Part shown: positions 1-8,397 of the stretch, piece by piece
Numbering within the stretch: position 1 is the first letter of the stretch
Layout of the letters: each line of letters begins with the position of its first letter
Position numbers and translations under genes: made by a program
Notes under the pieces: model-generated
Database searches by the model: none
What the model saw: only the letters and a program-made list of their open reading frames with translations
Told to the model about the DNA's origin: nothing
NCBI RefSeq assembly: GCF_015277775.1
Contig: NZ_CP063849.1
Location: forward strand, 5,099,501 to 5,163,500
Source of the DNA: Paludibaculum fermentans
Lineage (GTDB): Bacteria; Acidobacteriota; Terriglobia; Bryobacterales; Bryobacteraceae
Direction: 5' to 3'
DNA: 64,000 nucleotides

Positions 1-617
1 GGGCCATCAGCGGCCGCACCAGCGGTTTTCGGCCCGCCGCAGAACTCCGCGAAAGATGGGTTCCCTAACCAAGCCCTGACGCCGTCCCGATTGGCGGCTT
101 CCTGAATCTTCGGGGGATCATTCCAATTCGCCTCTCCCCGCATGACTTGCGCTCCATTGGCGTATATGTCCGGAATCGTCTGGACGTTCTCCCAGTCCCA
201 GACTGGAAGCCGGAAGTCCGGTTTCCCCAAGAGCTTCGCGAGGATACGTTCATGGAAGTGCAGGAATGCGCGATGCCATGGCAGGAAGGCCCAGTTGTCA
301 TGAACACCGAGTATTTTGCACGCGTGCCCATGGAGGGCGGCGGTGGAACAGCGGCCGCGAGCGTCCTGGCAGTCGTGCCAGCGCTGGTAGGCAGTCCGAA
401 GATCGGTCAGATACTGCTTGTCCTGATCGCCAAGCTCAGACGCGAGCCGGCGCTGAAGCACGGCGAGCTTAGGAGGCGACTTGTAGCTCCTGGCCCGGCC
501 TTCCGGCGGAGACGGCGCCAGACCAGGTTCCAGGCACACCTCTGGCGGTTTCGCCGACAGGCGCACCTGCGCCGCGGACCATGCCGCGGCGCCGAGGAAG
601 GCGCGCCGGCCGATCAC
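1..617 (-). CDS. Tyrosinase / polyphenol oxidase (Tat-exported, 3' end beyond window)
   Basis: Type-3 copper enzyme predicted to oxidise phenols to quinones outside the cytoplasm. 205 codons are present and the frame is open to the left edge. The N-terminus carries a twin-arginine signal (IGRRAFLGAAAWSAA, residues 2-16). The CuA site is clear: H96, then C100 (H-x3-C as in plant catechol oxidases, where this Cys forms a thioether bridge), H106, and the PWHR block with H115, followed by FHERIL (residues 121-126). H106 and H115 are nine residues apart, as in plant enzymes; the C100-to-H106 loop is shorter. CuB lies outside the window. The start is GTG at 617, overlapping the stop of the upstream small gene as GTGA, which implies translational coupling. 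Because it has no ATG start and no stop in the window it is easily missed. Family assignment is confident; the physiological substrate is unknown. Confidence 0.88.
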   Translation of the reverse strand, partial: MIGRRAFLGAAAWSAAQVRLSAKPPEVCLEPGLAPSPPEGRARSYKSPPKLAVLQRRLASELGDQDKQYLTDLRTAYQRWHDCQDARGRCSTAALHGHACKILGVHDNWAFLPWHRAFLHFHERILAKLLGKPDFRLPVWDWENVQTIPDIYANGAQVMRGEANWNDPPKIQEAANRDGVRAWLGNPSFAEFCGGPKTAGAAADG

Positions 618-940
618 GATGGAAGCTCCAAGGGCAAGCTATCCATGGCCTGGAGGATCAAATCGAGTTCTGCTCTCGAAGGGCAGGGGCCACCGCCATA
701 GGGCCCCATCTCGGCAGCAAAAGCCTGCCGGATCGCCTGCGGATTGGTGTTCAGTTGTCCGTGGAAGATCAACTGGTTCCAGTTCACGCCGTTGGCCTCT
801 GCCTCAGTGAGCGGTATGCGCGCCGCAACCGAATCCCTGATCTGGTCCGGTGTGGGCGCCGCGGATATAGACCGGCGCAGTTCTGAGTCGAATGCCAGCC
901 CCATGGCGATGGCCAGGGCTTTGCCTTTGCTAAGTGCCAT
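614..940 (-). CDS. Small hypothetical protein coupled to the tyrosinase
   Basis: 108-residue protein of unrecognised family. No convincing signal peptide, membrane segment or metal-binding cluster is visible. The C-terminal half has a GPYGGGPCP stretch and an acidic helix-like tail. ATG at 940 is preferred because an AGAGGTG ribosome-binding site lies just upstream; an in-frame GTG at 946 overlaps that site. The stop overlaps the GTG start of the tyrosinase by four bases, so the two are almost certainly co-translated. By position it recalls the small caddie/copper-delivery genes next to Streptomyces tyrosinases, but it lacks their His-rich composition, so a role in folding, copper loading or as a bicistronic leader is only inference. 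Confidence 0.7.
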   Translation of the reverse strand: MALSKGKALAIAMGLAFDSELRRSISAAPTPDQIRDSVAARIPLTEAEANGVNWNQLIFHGQLNTNPQAIRQAFAAEMGPYGGGPCPSRAELDLILQAMDSLPLELPS

Positions 941-976
941 ATTCACCTCTTGCGTTGTTGATTTTGAACGACGGAC

Positions 977-3961
977 TTAATCCCAGCGGGGCAGCGACGG
1001 TGCGGAGAGGCCGGTTTTGCCCCGATCACGGTCTAGAAACTCACGTGCCTGGCGCACGAAGGCGATTTCGTTGTGATCCGCGTGGAGCCAGTAGTAGGCG
1101 GGCGCCGCGGCGAGGGCGGCCACCCAGCGGCGGGCCAGTTCCAGGGCTCCGGCGCGTACGGCGATCCGTACGGCATTGGCGGGCCAGGTCCAATCCCAGG
1201 GGTCGCGCAGATTGCGGACCAGTTCGAGCGCGGCGGCGTGACTGCCGCGCGCGGAGAGGATCTCTGCCTGCAGGCAGTGGGACCGATAGAGAAACACCGG
1301 CCATTTGCCGCACTCCGGCCAGCGGGCGGCCAGGGGTGAGTCCGGCAGCGGATTCAGACAGGCCTGGGCCGCATCAGGATCGCCGGCCCGGGCGAGCACG
1401 GCGCCGAGTTCCATTCGCAATTGCTGTCCCGGCTGTTCGGCCAGGGCCTGGAGGCACAGACGGCGGGCCTCGCGGGCGTCGCCTTCAGAGAGTGACAACT
1501 CAGCCAGCTTGCGCGTTTTGCCCAGGGAGTCGTCCTGCGGACGGCCGGTGCGGCGGTCGAAGTCGAGGCCGTGCTGGAGTGCGGCGCGGGCGGACTGGAG
1601 GTCGCCTCGCTCCGCGTGGAAGCAGGCCTGGAGCGTGAAGGCCTTGCTCTGGAACTCCTCGGAGCCGGCGCTCATTCGAGCGAGCGCGGCTCGCAGGGCG
1701 GCTGCATCCTGCCGGGCGAAGGCGAGGGCCGAGGAGAGCTGATCGGTCCAATCGCGGTTGAGAATGCGGCTTCCTGCCTCATTGCCGCGCTGGGCCTCGG
1801 GGAGCCGGTTGAGGGCGAGGAGACAGATGCCGCGGCCGATCAGGTAGGCGTAGGAAGCGGGCTCGATTGCGAGGGCACGATCATAGGATTCGAGAGCCTG
1901 CGGCCTGCGGCCGAGGCGGCTGAGGGCGGCGGCGCGATAGTAGAGCGGCAGGGCGTCGTAGGGGAACTCGAGGGCGTAGCGATAGAAGGTGCGATCAGCG
2001 GCATCGTTGTTGCCGGTGTCGAGCGCGAACAGCCCGCGCATCCGGTAGGACTCGCGATCGGAGAGATTCTTCCGCGAGAAGAGTTCGGCGGCCCTCAGGT
2101 AAGCGGCCATGGCGTCGTCGCGGTGCCCTCCCGCCAGAAGGAGGTCGGCGAGGCGACCGGCGGCCAGGGCGAACTCAGGATCAGCGGCGAGGGCGGCTTC
2201 GAGGTGGGCTTGGGCGGCGGCCAGGGGGGAGCGGTCGATCACCGGGTTGCGTCCGGACCGGGCGGCGGACCAGGCGTCCTGGGCGGCCATGTATTCCGTG
2301 AGCGCATTCCAGGAAGGAGTGGTGAGTTCCTCGGGCGTGGGACGAGGGACGGCCAGATCCTCGCGGCTCTCGCGGAGAACGCTGTTGCGCACCCAGAGGG
2401 CGGCCTGGCGCGCGATGGCGGAGGGGGTGGCGTCCAGCGGAAAGGACTCTTTCCAAATACCGGCGGGGGCCTGGGGTGAAGCGCCCATCAGCTCTACTTC
2501 AACTTCGAGGATGGGCCGGCCAGTGAACGTGGTGAGGCAGCGGCCGCCCAGCAGCAGCGCGGCGCCGGCGCGCATGGCCACCTGCCGGGCCTCGGCCCGG
2601 TCGCCCGGCGCGCCAGAGAGGCCCATGCGCTGCCTGACGGAGCTCACACGCTCCGGTGGCAGCAGGCGCAGGATGGCGGAGTTGTCGAGCTGTCCGGCGA
2701 GGAACAGGTCGAGGACTTTGGCCTTGCGTGCATCGGGTGCGTCTGTGATGGGAGTGAGCATCGCCTGAGGAGCCCTGGGCACTGGTGGGCTCTTGTCCTT
2801 GTAGCGTAACCAGAGGGCAAAAGAGGACAAAATTCCAGCCGAAGCGGTGCCGAGGACGAGCTTCCTGCGGGAGAAGACGCGCGGCCGGAGCGGCGCGGCG
2901 AGGCTGGAGTTCAGGGCATGCAGAAATGCGGAGGCCGAACGGATGCGGTCAGAGGGGGTGCGGGCCAGGGTCCTGGCGAGCAGATCGTCCCAGGGACGGG
3001 CCAAGTCTGGACGGGCATCCCCCAGGCGGGGCGGAGGCTCAGTGAGCCGGCGGACCGCGGTGCGGATGAGAGATTCCGTGGGCCAGGGGCGGTGGCCGGC
3101 GAGCATCTCGAAAAGTACGATGCCCAGCGCGTAGACGTCGACGGCGGGGGTTAGGGGCGCACCGCCGAACTGCTCCGGGGCCATGTACTCCGGAGTTCCC
3201 CCGATGGATGCGTCGCGCAGGGTGGGCTCCGCCAGGTGACCGAAGGCGGTGGCCAAGCCGAAATCGGTAATGACGACGCGTTGGCGCCCGGCGGCGTCGG
3301 GGATGAGGTGGATGTTGGCGGGTTTGAGATCGCCATGAATGATGGAAGCGTTGTGCGCCGCTTCGAGCCCGGAGGCCAACTGTGCGGCGATAGCGAGGAC
3401 TTCCGGGCTGGGCAGGGCGCCGCGCTGTTTGAGGCGTTCCGCCAGGGTCTCGCCGGCCAGCAGCTCCATTGTGAAGAAGAGCAGGGGGCCTGACGGTCCC
3501 GCCGTGTGGGTGAAGACATCAAAGACCCGGCAGACATTCGGGTGGCTCACCTTGCGGGCCAACCGGATCTCCTGGCGGAAGCGCTCCACCATCTCGGGTT
3601 CCGAGCGCCAGACCGAGCGAACCAGCTTGAGGGCGACCTCTTCTTCGAGCAACTGATCGGAAGCCCGGTAGACTTCGCCCATGCCTCCGTCGGCGATGTG
3701 CGCGGTGATGCGGAACCGGTCACAGAGGAGGGATCCTGGTTCGAGCCGCGCCGCAGTGGCGAACGGCGCCGGCGAGGTCTCGAGGAAGGTGCCAAGACGG
3801 TCGAAGCCATCGAGTAGGCGGAAGACACTTTCGGCAAGGGAAGGGTCGGAGGAGCAGCGGTCGAGGACAAATTCCCGGCGAGCGCGAGGAGGCAGCTCGA
3901 TGGCTTCGCTGAAGAGAAGTTCGGCTGACTCGTTCCGGCTAAGTGGCGGCCGGGGTGCCAT
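977..3961 (-). CDS. Ser/Thr protein kinase with C-terminal TPR region
   Basis: 994-residue PknB-type membrane kinase. An N-terminal helical region (about 1-80) precedes the kinase domain (about 83-350): glycine loop ADGGMGEVYRA, catalytic Lys112 in VALKLVR, HGDLKPANI (about 209-217; Gly replaces the Arg of HRD, so a non-RD kinase), DFG at 233-235 and GGTPEYMAPEQ. One membrane segment follows (about 367-386), then a long extracytoplasmic part rich in TPR-like helical repeats. ATG at 3961 is preferred because AAAGGAG lies six bases upstream; an open frame extends to 4084 but would lie inside the sigma factor gene. It overlaps the 3' end of that gene by 23 bp, implying one transcript. Likely role: signal-responsive phosphorylation coupled to ECF-controlled expression. 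Confidence 0.9.
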   Translation of the reverse strand: MAPRPPLSRNESAELLFSEAIELPPRARREFVLDRCSSDPSLAESVFRLLDGFDRLGTFLETSPAPFATAARLEPGSLLCDRFRITAHIADGGMGEVYRASDQLLEEEVALKLVRSVWRSEPEMVERFRQEIRLARKVSHPNVCRVFDVFTHTAGPSGPLLFFTMELLAGETLAERLKQRGALPSPEVLAIAAQLASGLEAAHNASIIHGDLKPANIHLIPDAAGRQRVVITDFGLATAFGHLAEPTLRDASIGGTPEYMAPEQFGGAPLTPAVDVYALGIVLFEMLAGHRPWPTESLIRTAVRRLTEPPPRLGDARPDLARPWDDLLARTLARTPSDRIRSASAFLHALNSSLAAPLRPRVFSRRKLVLGTASAGILSSFALWLRYKDKSPPVPRAPQAMLTPITDAPDARKAKVLDLFLAGQLDNSAILRLLPPERVSSVRQRMGLSGAPGDRAEARQVAMRAGAALLLGGRCLTTFTGRPILEVEVELMGASPQAPAGIWKESFPLDATPSAIARQAALWVRNSVLRESREDLAVPRPTPEELTTPSWNALTEYMAAQDAWSAARSGRNPVIDRSPLAAAQAHLEAALAADPEFALAAGRLADLLLAGGHRDDAMAAYLRAAELFSRKNLSDRESYRMRGLFALDTGNNDAADRTFYRYALEFPYDALPLYYRAAALSRLGRRPQALESYDRALAIEPASYAYLIGRGICLLALNRLPEAQRGNEAGSRILNRDWTDQLSSALAFARQDAAALRAALARMSAGSEEFQSKAFTLQACFHAERGDLQSARAALQHGLDFDRRTGRPQDDSLGKTRKLAELSLSEGDAREARRLCLQALAEQPGQQLRMELGAVLARAGDPDAAQACLNPLPDSPLAARWPECGKWPVFLYRSHCLQAEILSARGSHAAALELVRNLRDPWDWTWPANAVRIAVRAGALELARRWVAALAAAPAYYWLHADHNEIAFVRQAREFLDRDRGKTGLSAPSLPRWD

Positions 3962-4514
3962 CGATTGCTCCTTTGAGCCGGACTCGGGCCACCTGCCACT
4001 CCCGGCGGGCGGTGCGGGAAGAGATCCCCAGGACGGCGGCGGCCTCTTCGATGCTGTAGCCGGCGAAGTAGCGCAGTTCGACAATCTGGGCCTGGCGGGG
4101 CGCGCTGGCGGAAAGTTGCTCGAGGGCGCGGTCGACGGCGAGGATCGTATCGGCGTCCTGCTGGCGGGAGATCAGATTCTCCTGCATTTCGACCTGGACC
4201 TCGTCTCCGCCTCGTTTGGCGGTGCGGCGGGCCCGGGCATGATCGACGACGATGCGGCGCATGACGCGCGCGGCGAGGGCGAGGAAATGATTGCGGTTTA
4301 CAATCTGCAATTCCGCACCAGCATTGAATCGAAGATAAGCTTCGTGAACCAGGGCGGTGGGACCGAGGGAATTGCCCGCACGTTCGGAGCGGAGGCAGGA
4401 GAGGGCGAGCTGATGGAGGCGTTTGTACAGCAGGTCGAAAAGGGTGCGCTCGGCGCTTTCGTCGCCGCGCTGCCAGTCCTGTATGAGCCGCGTGATTGCT
4501 GGATCCGACTGCAT
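3939..4514 (-). CDS. ECF-type RNA polymerase sigma factor
   Basis: 191-residue group 4 sigma factor of the type often found beside Ser/Thr kinases in Acidobacteria and Planctomycetes (TIGR02999-like by eye). Region 2 is recognisable from the LYKRLHQLA and LVHEAYLRF segments through MRRIVVDHARARR; region 4 is a helix-turn-helix ending GYSIEEAAAVLGISSRTARR. No anti-sigma factor is adjacent. Instead the 3' end overlaps the kinase gene, suggesting control through that kinase. A perfect TATAAT lies 30 bp upstream of the ATG. Its target promoters cannot be deduced from the window. Confidence 0.9.
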   Translation of the reverse strand: MQSDPAITRLIQDWQRGDESAERTLFDLLYKRLHQLALSCLRSERAGNSLGPTALVHEAYLRFNAGAELQIVNRNHFLALAARVMRRIVVDHARARRTAKRGGDEVQVEMQENLISRQQDADTILAVDRALEQLSASAPRQAQIVELRYFAGYSIEEAAAVLGISSRTARREWQVARVRLKGAIDGTPAAT

Positions 4515-4543
4515 GTTTCCGAGGCGCCCGCCGTGTGTGATCG

Positions 4544-4572
4544 ATTATAGCTAGGCCATTTGGACCGAACAA
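4544..4572 (-). promoter_or_regulatory. Probable sigma-70-like promoter of the ECF/kinase operon
   Basis: On the minus strand a perfect TATAAT (4549-4544) is preceded at 17 bp by TTGTTC. The inferred start near 4537 leaves a leader of about 20 nt. The -35 box is weak (TTG conserved only), so moderate confidence. The 199-bp gap to 4714 presumably also holds the promoter of the divergent carboxylase genes, but no clear boxes were found there. Confidence 0.5.
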
Positions 4573-4713
4573 GCGACGGGGCAGATAAATGCGGCCTGGC
4601 TGCCGCCAGGAAACTACTGATCCATCAGGGATTTCCGCCGCCAGACAGGTGCGTGCGAGGCGGCCGGGCGAGTGCGGTTCATTCGAGCTATGGTTTTGGG
4701 GGAGAATTCCTGA

Positions 4714-6246
4714 ATGGAAGATATCATTCGCCAGCTGGATCTGAAGCGGGCCGCAGCTCGGCTCGGCGGCGGCGAGGCCCGGATTGCGGCGCAACACGCC
4801 AAGGGCAAACTGACAGCACGAGAGCGGATCGAACTGCTGCTGGATCCCGATTCGTTTGAGGAGTGGGACATGTTCGTGGAGCACCGCTGCACGGACTTCG
4901 GGATGGCGGAGCAGCGTGTGCCGGGCGATGGCGTGGTGACGGGCTACGGCACGGTGAACGGGCGCGTCGTGTTCGTTTTCAGCCAGGACTTCACGGTGTT
5001 CGGCGGATCGCTGTCGGAGTCGCATGCGGAGAAGATCTGCAAGATCATGGACCACGCGATGAAGGCGGGGGCTCCGGTGATCGGGCTGAACGATTCCGGC
5101 GGGGCACGGATCCAGGAAGGCGTGGCGGCCCTGGGCGGGTATGCGGATGTCTTCCAGAAGAACGTCCTGGCATCGGGAGTGATTCCACAGATCTCGCTGA
5201 TCATGGGGCCCTGCGCGGGCGGCGCCGTGTATTCACCGGCGATCACGGATTTTCTGTTCATGGTGAAGGACAGCTCGTACATGTTCGTGACCGGGCCGGA
5301 CGTGGTGAAGACGGTGACGCACGAAGAGGTGACGGCCGAGGAACTGGGCGGGGCGGTGACGCATACGTCAAAGTCGGGTGTGGCGGACCTGGCGTTCGAG
5401 AACGATGTCGAGGCGCTGATGATGGTGCGGCGGCTGATCGGGTTCATTCCGTCGAGCAACCGGGAGAAGCCGCCGACGGTGCCGCCGTTCGATCCGACAG
5501 ACCGGGTGGACCACTCGCTGGACACGCTGGTGCCGGACAACCCGAATCAGCCTTACGACATGAAGGAACTGATCGAGAAGACGGTGGACGACGGCGACTT
5601 TTTCGAACTGCAGCCGGATCACGCGAAGAACATCATCATCTGTTTCGCGCGGATGGACGGTCAGACGGTGGGCATTGTGGCGAACCAGCCGATGGTGCTG
5701 GCGGGGTGCCTGGACATCAAGTCGTCGATCAAGGCGGCGCGGTTCATCCGGTTCTGCGACGCGTTCCAGATTCCGGTGATCACGTTTGTGGACGTGCCGG
5801 GGTTCCTGCCGGGCACGGCGCAGGAGTTCGGCGGGATTATCAAGCACGGCGCGAAGCTGCTGTATGCTTACGCGGAGTGCACGGTACCGAAGGTGACCGT
5901 GATTACGAGGAAAGCCTATGGCGGGGCGTACGACGTGATGGCATCGAAGCACCTGCGCGGGGATGTGAACTTTGCGTGGCCTTCGGCGGAGATCGCCGTG
6001 ATGGGCCCGAAAGGGGCGGTGGAGATCATCTTCCGCAAGGACATCGGCGATGCGGAGAAGATCGCGCAGAGGACGGAAGAGTATCGGGAGAAGTTCGCAA
6101 ACCCGTTCATCGCGGGGCGGCGCGGCTTCATCGACGATGTGATTATGCCGCATGAGACAAGGCGCCGCATCTGCCGGTCGCTGGCCATGCTGAAAGACAA
6201 AAAGCTGGAGAACCCGTGGCGGAAGCACGGCAACATTCCGCTGTAG
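4714..6246 (+). CDS. pccB: Acyl-CoA carboxylase, carboxyltransferase (beta) subunit
   Basis: 510-residue carboxyltransferase subunit of a biotin-dependent acyl-CoA carboxylase, most like propionyl-CoA carboxylase beta. It transfers carboxyl from carboxybiotin to the acyl-CoA, feeding methylmalonyl-CoA or branched-chain catabolism. The N-terminal crotonase-like half carries GGARIQEGV (about 130) and [12 protein letters not shown] (about 166), and the C-terminal half GTAQEFGGI (about 367); length is normal for the family. ATG at 4714 follows a GGGGGAG Shine-Dalgarno. The partner biotin carboxylase starts 20 bp downstream and is clearly co-transcribed. Substrate (propionyl, methylcrotonyl or acetyl) cannot be settled by eye; propionyl is favoured from the overall match. 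Confidence 0.9.
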   Translation: MEDIIRQLDLKRAAARLGGGEARIAAQHAKGKLTARERIELLLDPDSFEEWDMFVEHRCTDFGMAEQRVPGDGVVTGYGTVNGRVVFVFSQDFTVFGGSLSESHAEKICKIMDHAMKAGAPVIGLNDSGGARIQEGVAALGGYADVFQKNVLASGVIPQISLIMGPCAGGAVYSPAITDFLFMVKDSSYMFVTGPDVVKTVTHEEVTAEELGGAVTHTSKSGVADLAFENDVEALMMVRRLIGFIPSSNREKPPTVPPFDPTDRVDHSLDTLVPDNPNQPYDMKELIEKTVDDGDFFELQPDHAKNIIICFARMDGQTVGIVANQPMVLAGCLDIKSSIKAARFIRFCDAFQIPVITFVDVPGFLPGTAQEFGGIIKHGAKLLYAYAECTVPKVTVITRKAYGGAYDVMASKHLRGDVNFAWPSAEIAVMGPKGAVEIIFRKDIGDAEKIAQRTEEYREKFANPFIAGRRGFIDDVIMPHETRRRICRSLAMLKDKKLENPWRKHGNIPL

Positions 6247-6266
6247 TTGAAGGGACAGGACCAGCC

Positions 6267-8255
6267 ATGTTTACAAAGATCCTAGTAGCGAATCGCGGCG
6301 AGATTGCATGCCGCGTGATGCGGACGGCGAAGCGGATGGGCATCCGGACGGTGGCCGTCTACTCGGAGGCGGACCGGCGCGCCCTGCATGTCAAGATGGC
6401 CGACGAGGCTGTACTGATCGGGCCGGCTCCGTCGAAGCAATCGTACCTGTGCATGGACCGGATTATCGCGGCATGCAAGGCGACGGGTGCCGGGGCGGTG
6501 CATCCGGGATACGGGTTCCTTTCAGAAAACGCGGAGTTTGCGCGGCGCCTGGAGGAGGAAGGCATCGTCTTCATTGGCCCGAAGGCGTCCTCGATTGAGG
6601 CGATGGGCGACAAGATCGCTTCGAAGAAGCTGGCAATGAAGGCCGGCGTGAGTACGATTCCGGGCTATGCCGGCGTGATCCAGGATGCGGACGAAGCCGC
6701 GGCGATTGGGGAGCGGATCGGCTATCCGGTGATGATCAAGGCATCCGCCGGCGGCGGCGGCAAGGGGCTGAGGGTCGCCTGGAACGCGGAAGAGGCGCGC
6801 GACGGGTTCGTTTCGTGCACGACGGAGGCCCGGAATGCGTTTGGCGACGACCGCGTGTTCCTGGAGAAGTTCATCGAAGACCCGCGGCACATCGAGATTC
6901 AGGTGCTGGGGGATGCGCAGGGGCAACTGGTGTACCTGTGGGAGCGCGAGTGCTCGATCCAAAGAAGGCACCAGAAGCTGATTGAAGAGGCGCCTTCGCC
7001 GTTCCTGGACGCGGCTACGCGGCAGGCGATGGGCGAGCAGGCGGTGGCGTTGGCGCGAGCGGTGAACTACCAGAGCGCAGGCACGGTGGAGTTCGTGGTG
7101 GGCCGGGACCGGCAGTTCTATTTCCTGGAGATGAACACGCGGCTGCAGGTGGAGCATCCGGTGACGGAGAAGGTGACGGGGCTCGATCTGGTGGAGTGGA
7201 TGATCCGCGTGGCGGCCGGCGAGCCGCTGGGTTTCAGGCAGGACCAGATCCGGATGGATGGCTGGGCTATGGAGTGCCGGATCAATGCGGAGGACCCCTT
7301 CCGCAACTTTCTGCCGTCGGCCGGGCGGCTGGTGAAGTACAGGCCGCCGGCGGATTCAGCGGGGGGCGTGCGGGTGGATACCGGCGTCTATGAGGGCGGC
7401 GAGATTCCGGTGCACTACGACTCGATGATCGCGAAGCTGATCGTGCATGGAGCAACCCGCGCAGAGGCCGTGGGGAAGATGCGGAGCGCGCTGAACGCGT
7501 TCTACCTGAGGGGCGTGTCGACCAACATCGCGTTCCAGGCTGCATTGATGCAACATCCGCGGTTTCTGTCAGGCGACTTCCACACGGGGTTTCTGGCGGA
7601 GGAGTATCCACACGGTTTTCACGCGGCGGATGCGCGGCCCGAGGATCCCGCGTTTTTGGCGGTGATTGCAGCGGTGGCGCGGCGGCGGTACATCGACCGG
7701 GCTGTGCAGATCAGCGCCCAGACTCGCGGCCTGCAACGGCGGGTGGGCACGGATTGGGTGGTAATGATCCAGGACGAGAGCTATGCCATCCATCTGAAGC
7801 CCGTGGACGGGGGCTATGAGGGACGATACGGGGACAAGACGTATGTCGTGCTGTCGGACTGGCGCTTTGGCAGCCCCGTATTCCAGGGGATTTGCAATGA
7901 GATACCGGTGTGCCTGCAGTTGGAGCGGATCGGACTGCGATTCCACATTGCCTACAACGGGGTGGCAGTGGATGCGATTGTGATGACCGCCCGGGCGGCG
8001 CAGCTTCTGTCGTTGATGCAGGCAAAACCGAAGCCGGACTTGTCGCAGTTTCTGCTCTCACCCATGCCGGGGCTGCTGACGCACCTGGCGGTCGAGGTGG
8101 GCCAGGAGGTGAAGGCGGGCGAGCGGCTGGCCGTGATCGAGGCGATGAAGATGGAGAACGTGATCAAGGCCGAGCATGATGTGGTCGTGGACGAGATTCT
8201 GGCTCGCAGCGGTGAGAGCGTGGCCGTGGATCAGCCCATCCTGAAGTTCCGCTGA
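6267..8255 (+). CDS. pccA: Acyl-CoA carboxylase, biotin carboxylase/biotin carrier (alpha) subunit
   Basis: 662-residue fused alpha subunit. Biotin carboxylase N-terminal domain from KILVANRGEIACRV (about 4-17), ATP-grasp with glycine-rich loop ASAGGGGKGLR (about 155-165), biotin carboxylase C domain, a linker region, then a C-terminal biotinyl domain with EAMKMEN; Lys628 is the biotinylation site. It carboxylates its own biotin using ATP and bicarbonate for the preceding carboxyltransferase. ATG at 6267 is chosen over an in-frame open region to 6216 because the protein then begins exactly like the family and an AGGA box lies upstream. The size (about 660) is that of PccA/MccA rather than bacterial AccC (about 450). 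Confidence 0.93.
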   Translation: MFTKILVANRGEIACRVMRTAKRMGIRTVAVYSEADRRALHVKMADEAVLIGPAPSKQSYLCMDRIIAACKATGAGAVHPGYGFLSENAEFARRLEEEGIVFIGPKASSIEAMGDKIASKKLAMKAGVSTIPGYAGVIQDADEAAAIGERIGYPVMIKASAGGGGKGLRVAWNAEEARDGFVSCTTEARNAFGDDRVFLEKFIEDPRHIEIQVLGDAQGQLVYLWERECSIQRRHQKLIEEAPSPFLDAATRQAMGEQAVALARAVNYQSAGTVEFVVGRDRQFYFLEMNTRLQVEHPVTEKVTGLDLVEWMIRVAAGEPLGFRQDQIRMDGWAMECRINAEDPFRNFLPSAGRLVKYRPPADSAGGVRVDTGVYEGGEIPVHYDSMIAKLIVHGATRAEAVGKMRSALNAFYLRGVSTNIAFQAALMQHPRFLSGDFHTGFLAEEYPHGFHAADARPEDPAFLAVIAAVARRRYIDRAVQISAQTRGLQRRVGTDWVVMIQDESYAIHLKPVDGGYEGRYGDKTYVVLSDWRFGSPVFQGICNEIPVCLQLERIGLRFHIAYNGVAVDAIVMTARAAQLLSLMQAKPKPDLSQFLLSPMPGLLTHLAVEVGQEVKAGERLAVIEAMKMENVIKAEHDVVVDEILARSGESVAVDQPILKFR

Positions 8256-8308
8256 GAGCCCACGCGCACGATACGGCGATGGCGCGGAGGTCATGGATTT
8301 GAGATCCA

Positions 8309-8337
8309 TTGACACCGGTGCTTACTCCTGTTAGGTT
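8309..8337 (+). promoter_or_regulatory. Sigma-70-type promoter of TonB receptor gene
   Basis: Perfect TTGACA (8309-8314), 17-bp spacer, TAGGTT (8332-8337). Predicted start near 8344, leaving a leader of about 54 nt before the ATG at 8398. Confidence 0.65.
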
Positions 8338-8349
8338 CCCTGTCGGCTG

Positions 8350-8367
8350 GGTGGAGGCGACTCCACC
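8350..8367 (+). promoter_or_regulatory. 5'-proximal leader hairpin of TonB receptor mRNA
   Basis: GGTGGAG-GCGA-CTCCACC: a perfect 7-bp stem closed by a GCGA (GNRA-type) tetraloop. It lies about six nt from the predicted transcript start and well upstream of the CGGAGG ribosome-binding site. Position and form suggest a 5' mRNA stabiliser or regulatory structure rather than a terminator, as no T-tract follows. Confidence 0.5.
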
Positions 8368-8397
8368 GGCCGGGGTTCGTACGGAGGCTCATCGCTT

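Noticed and set aside
65-331. 88-codon minus-strand frame starting MGTRAKYSVF
   Set aside because: Out of frame with the tyrosinase, whose CuA motif lies in the other minus frame over the same bases.
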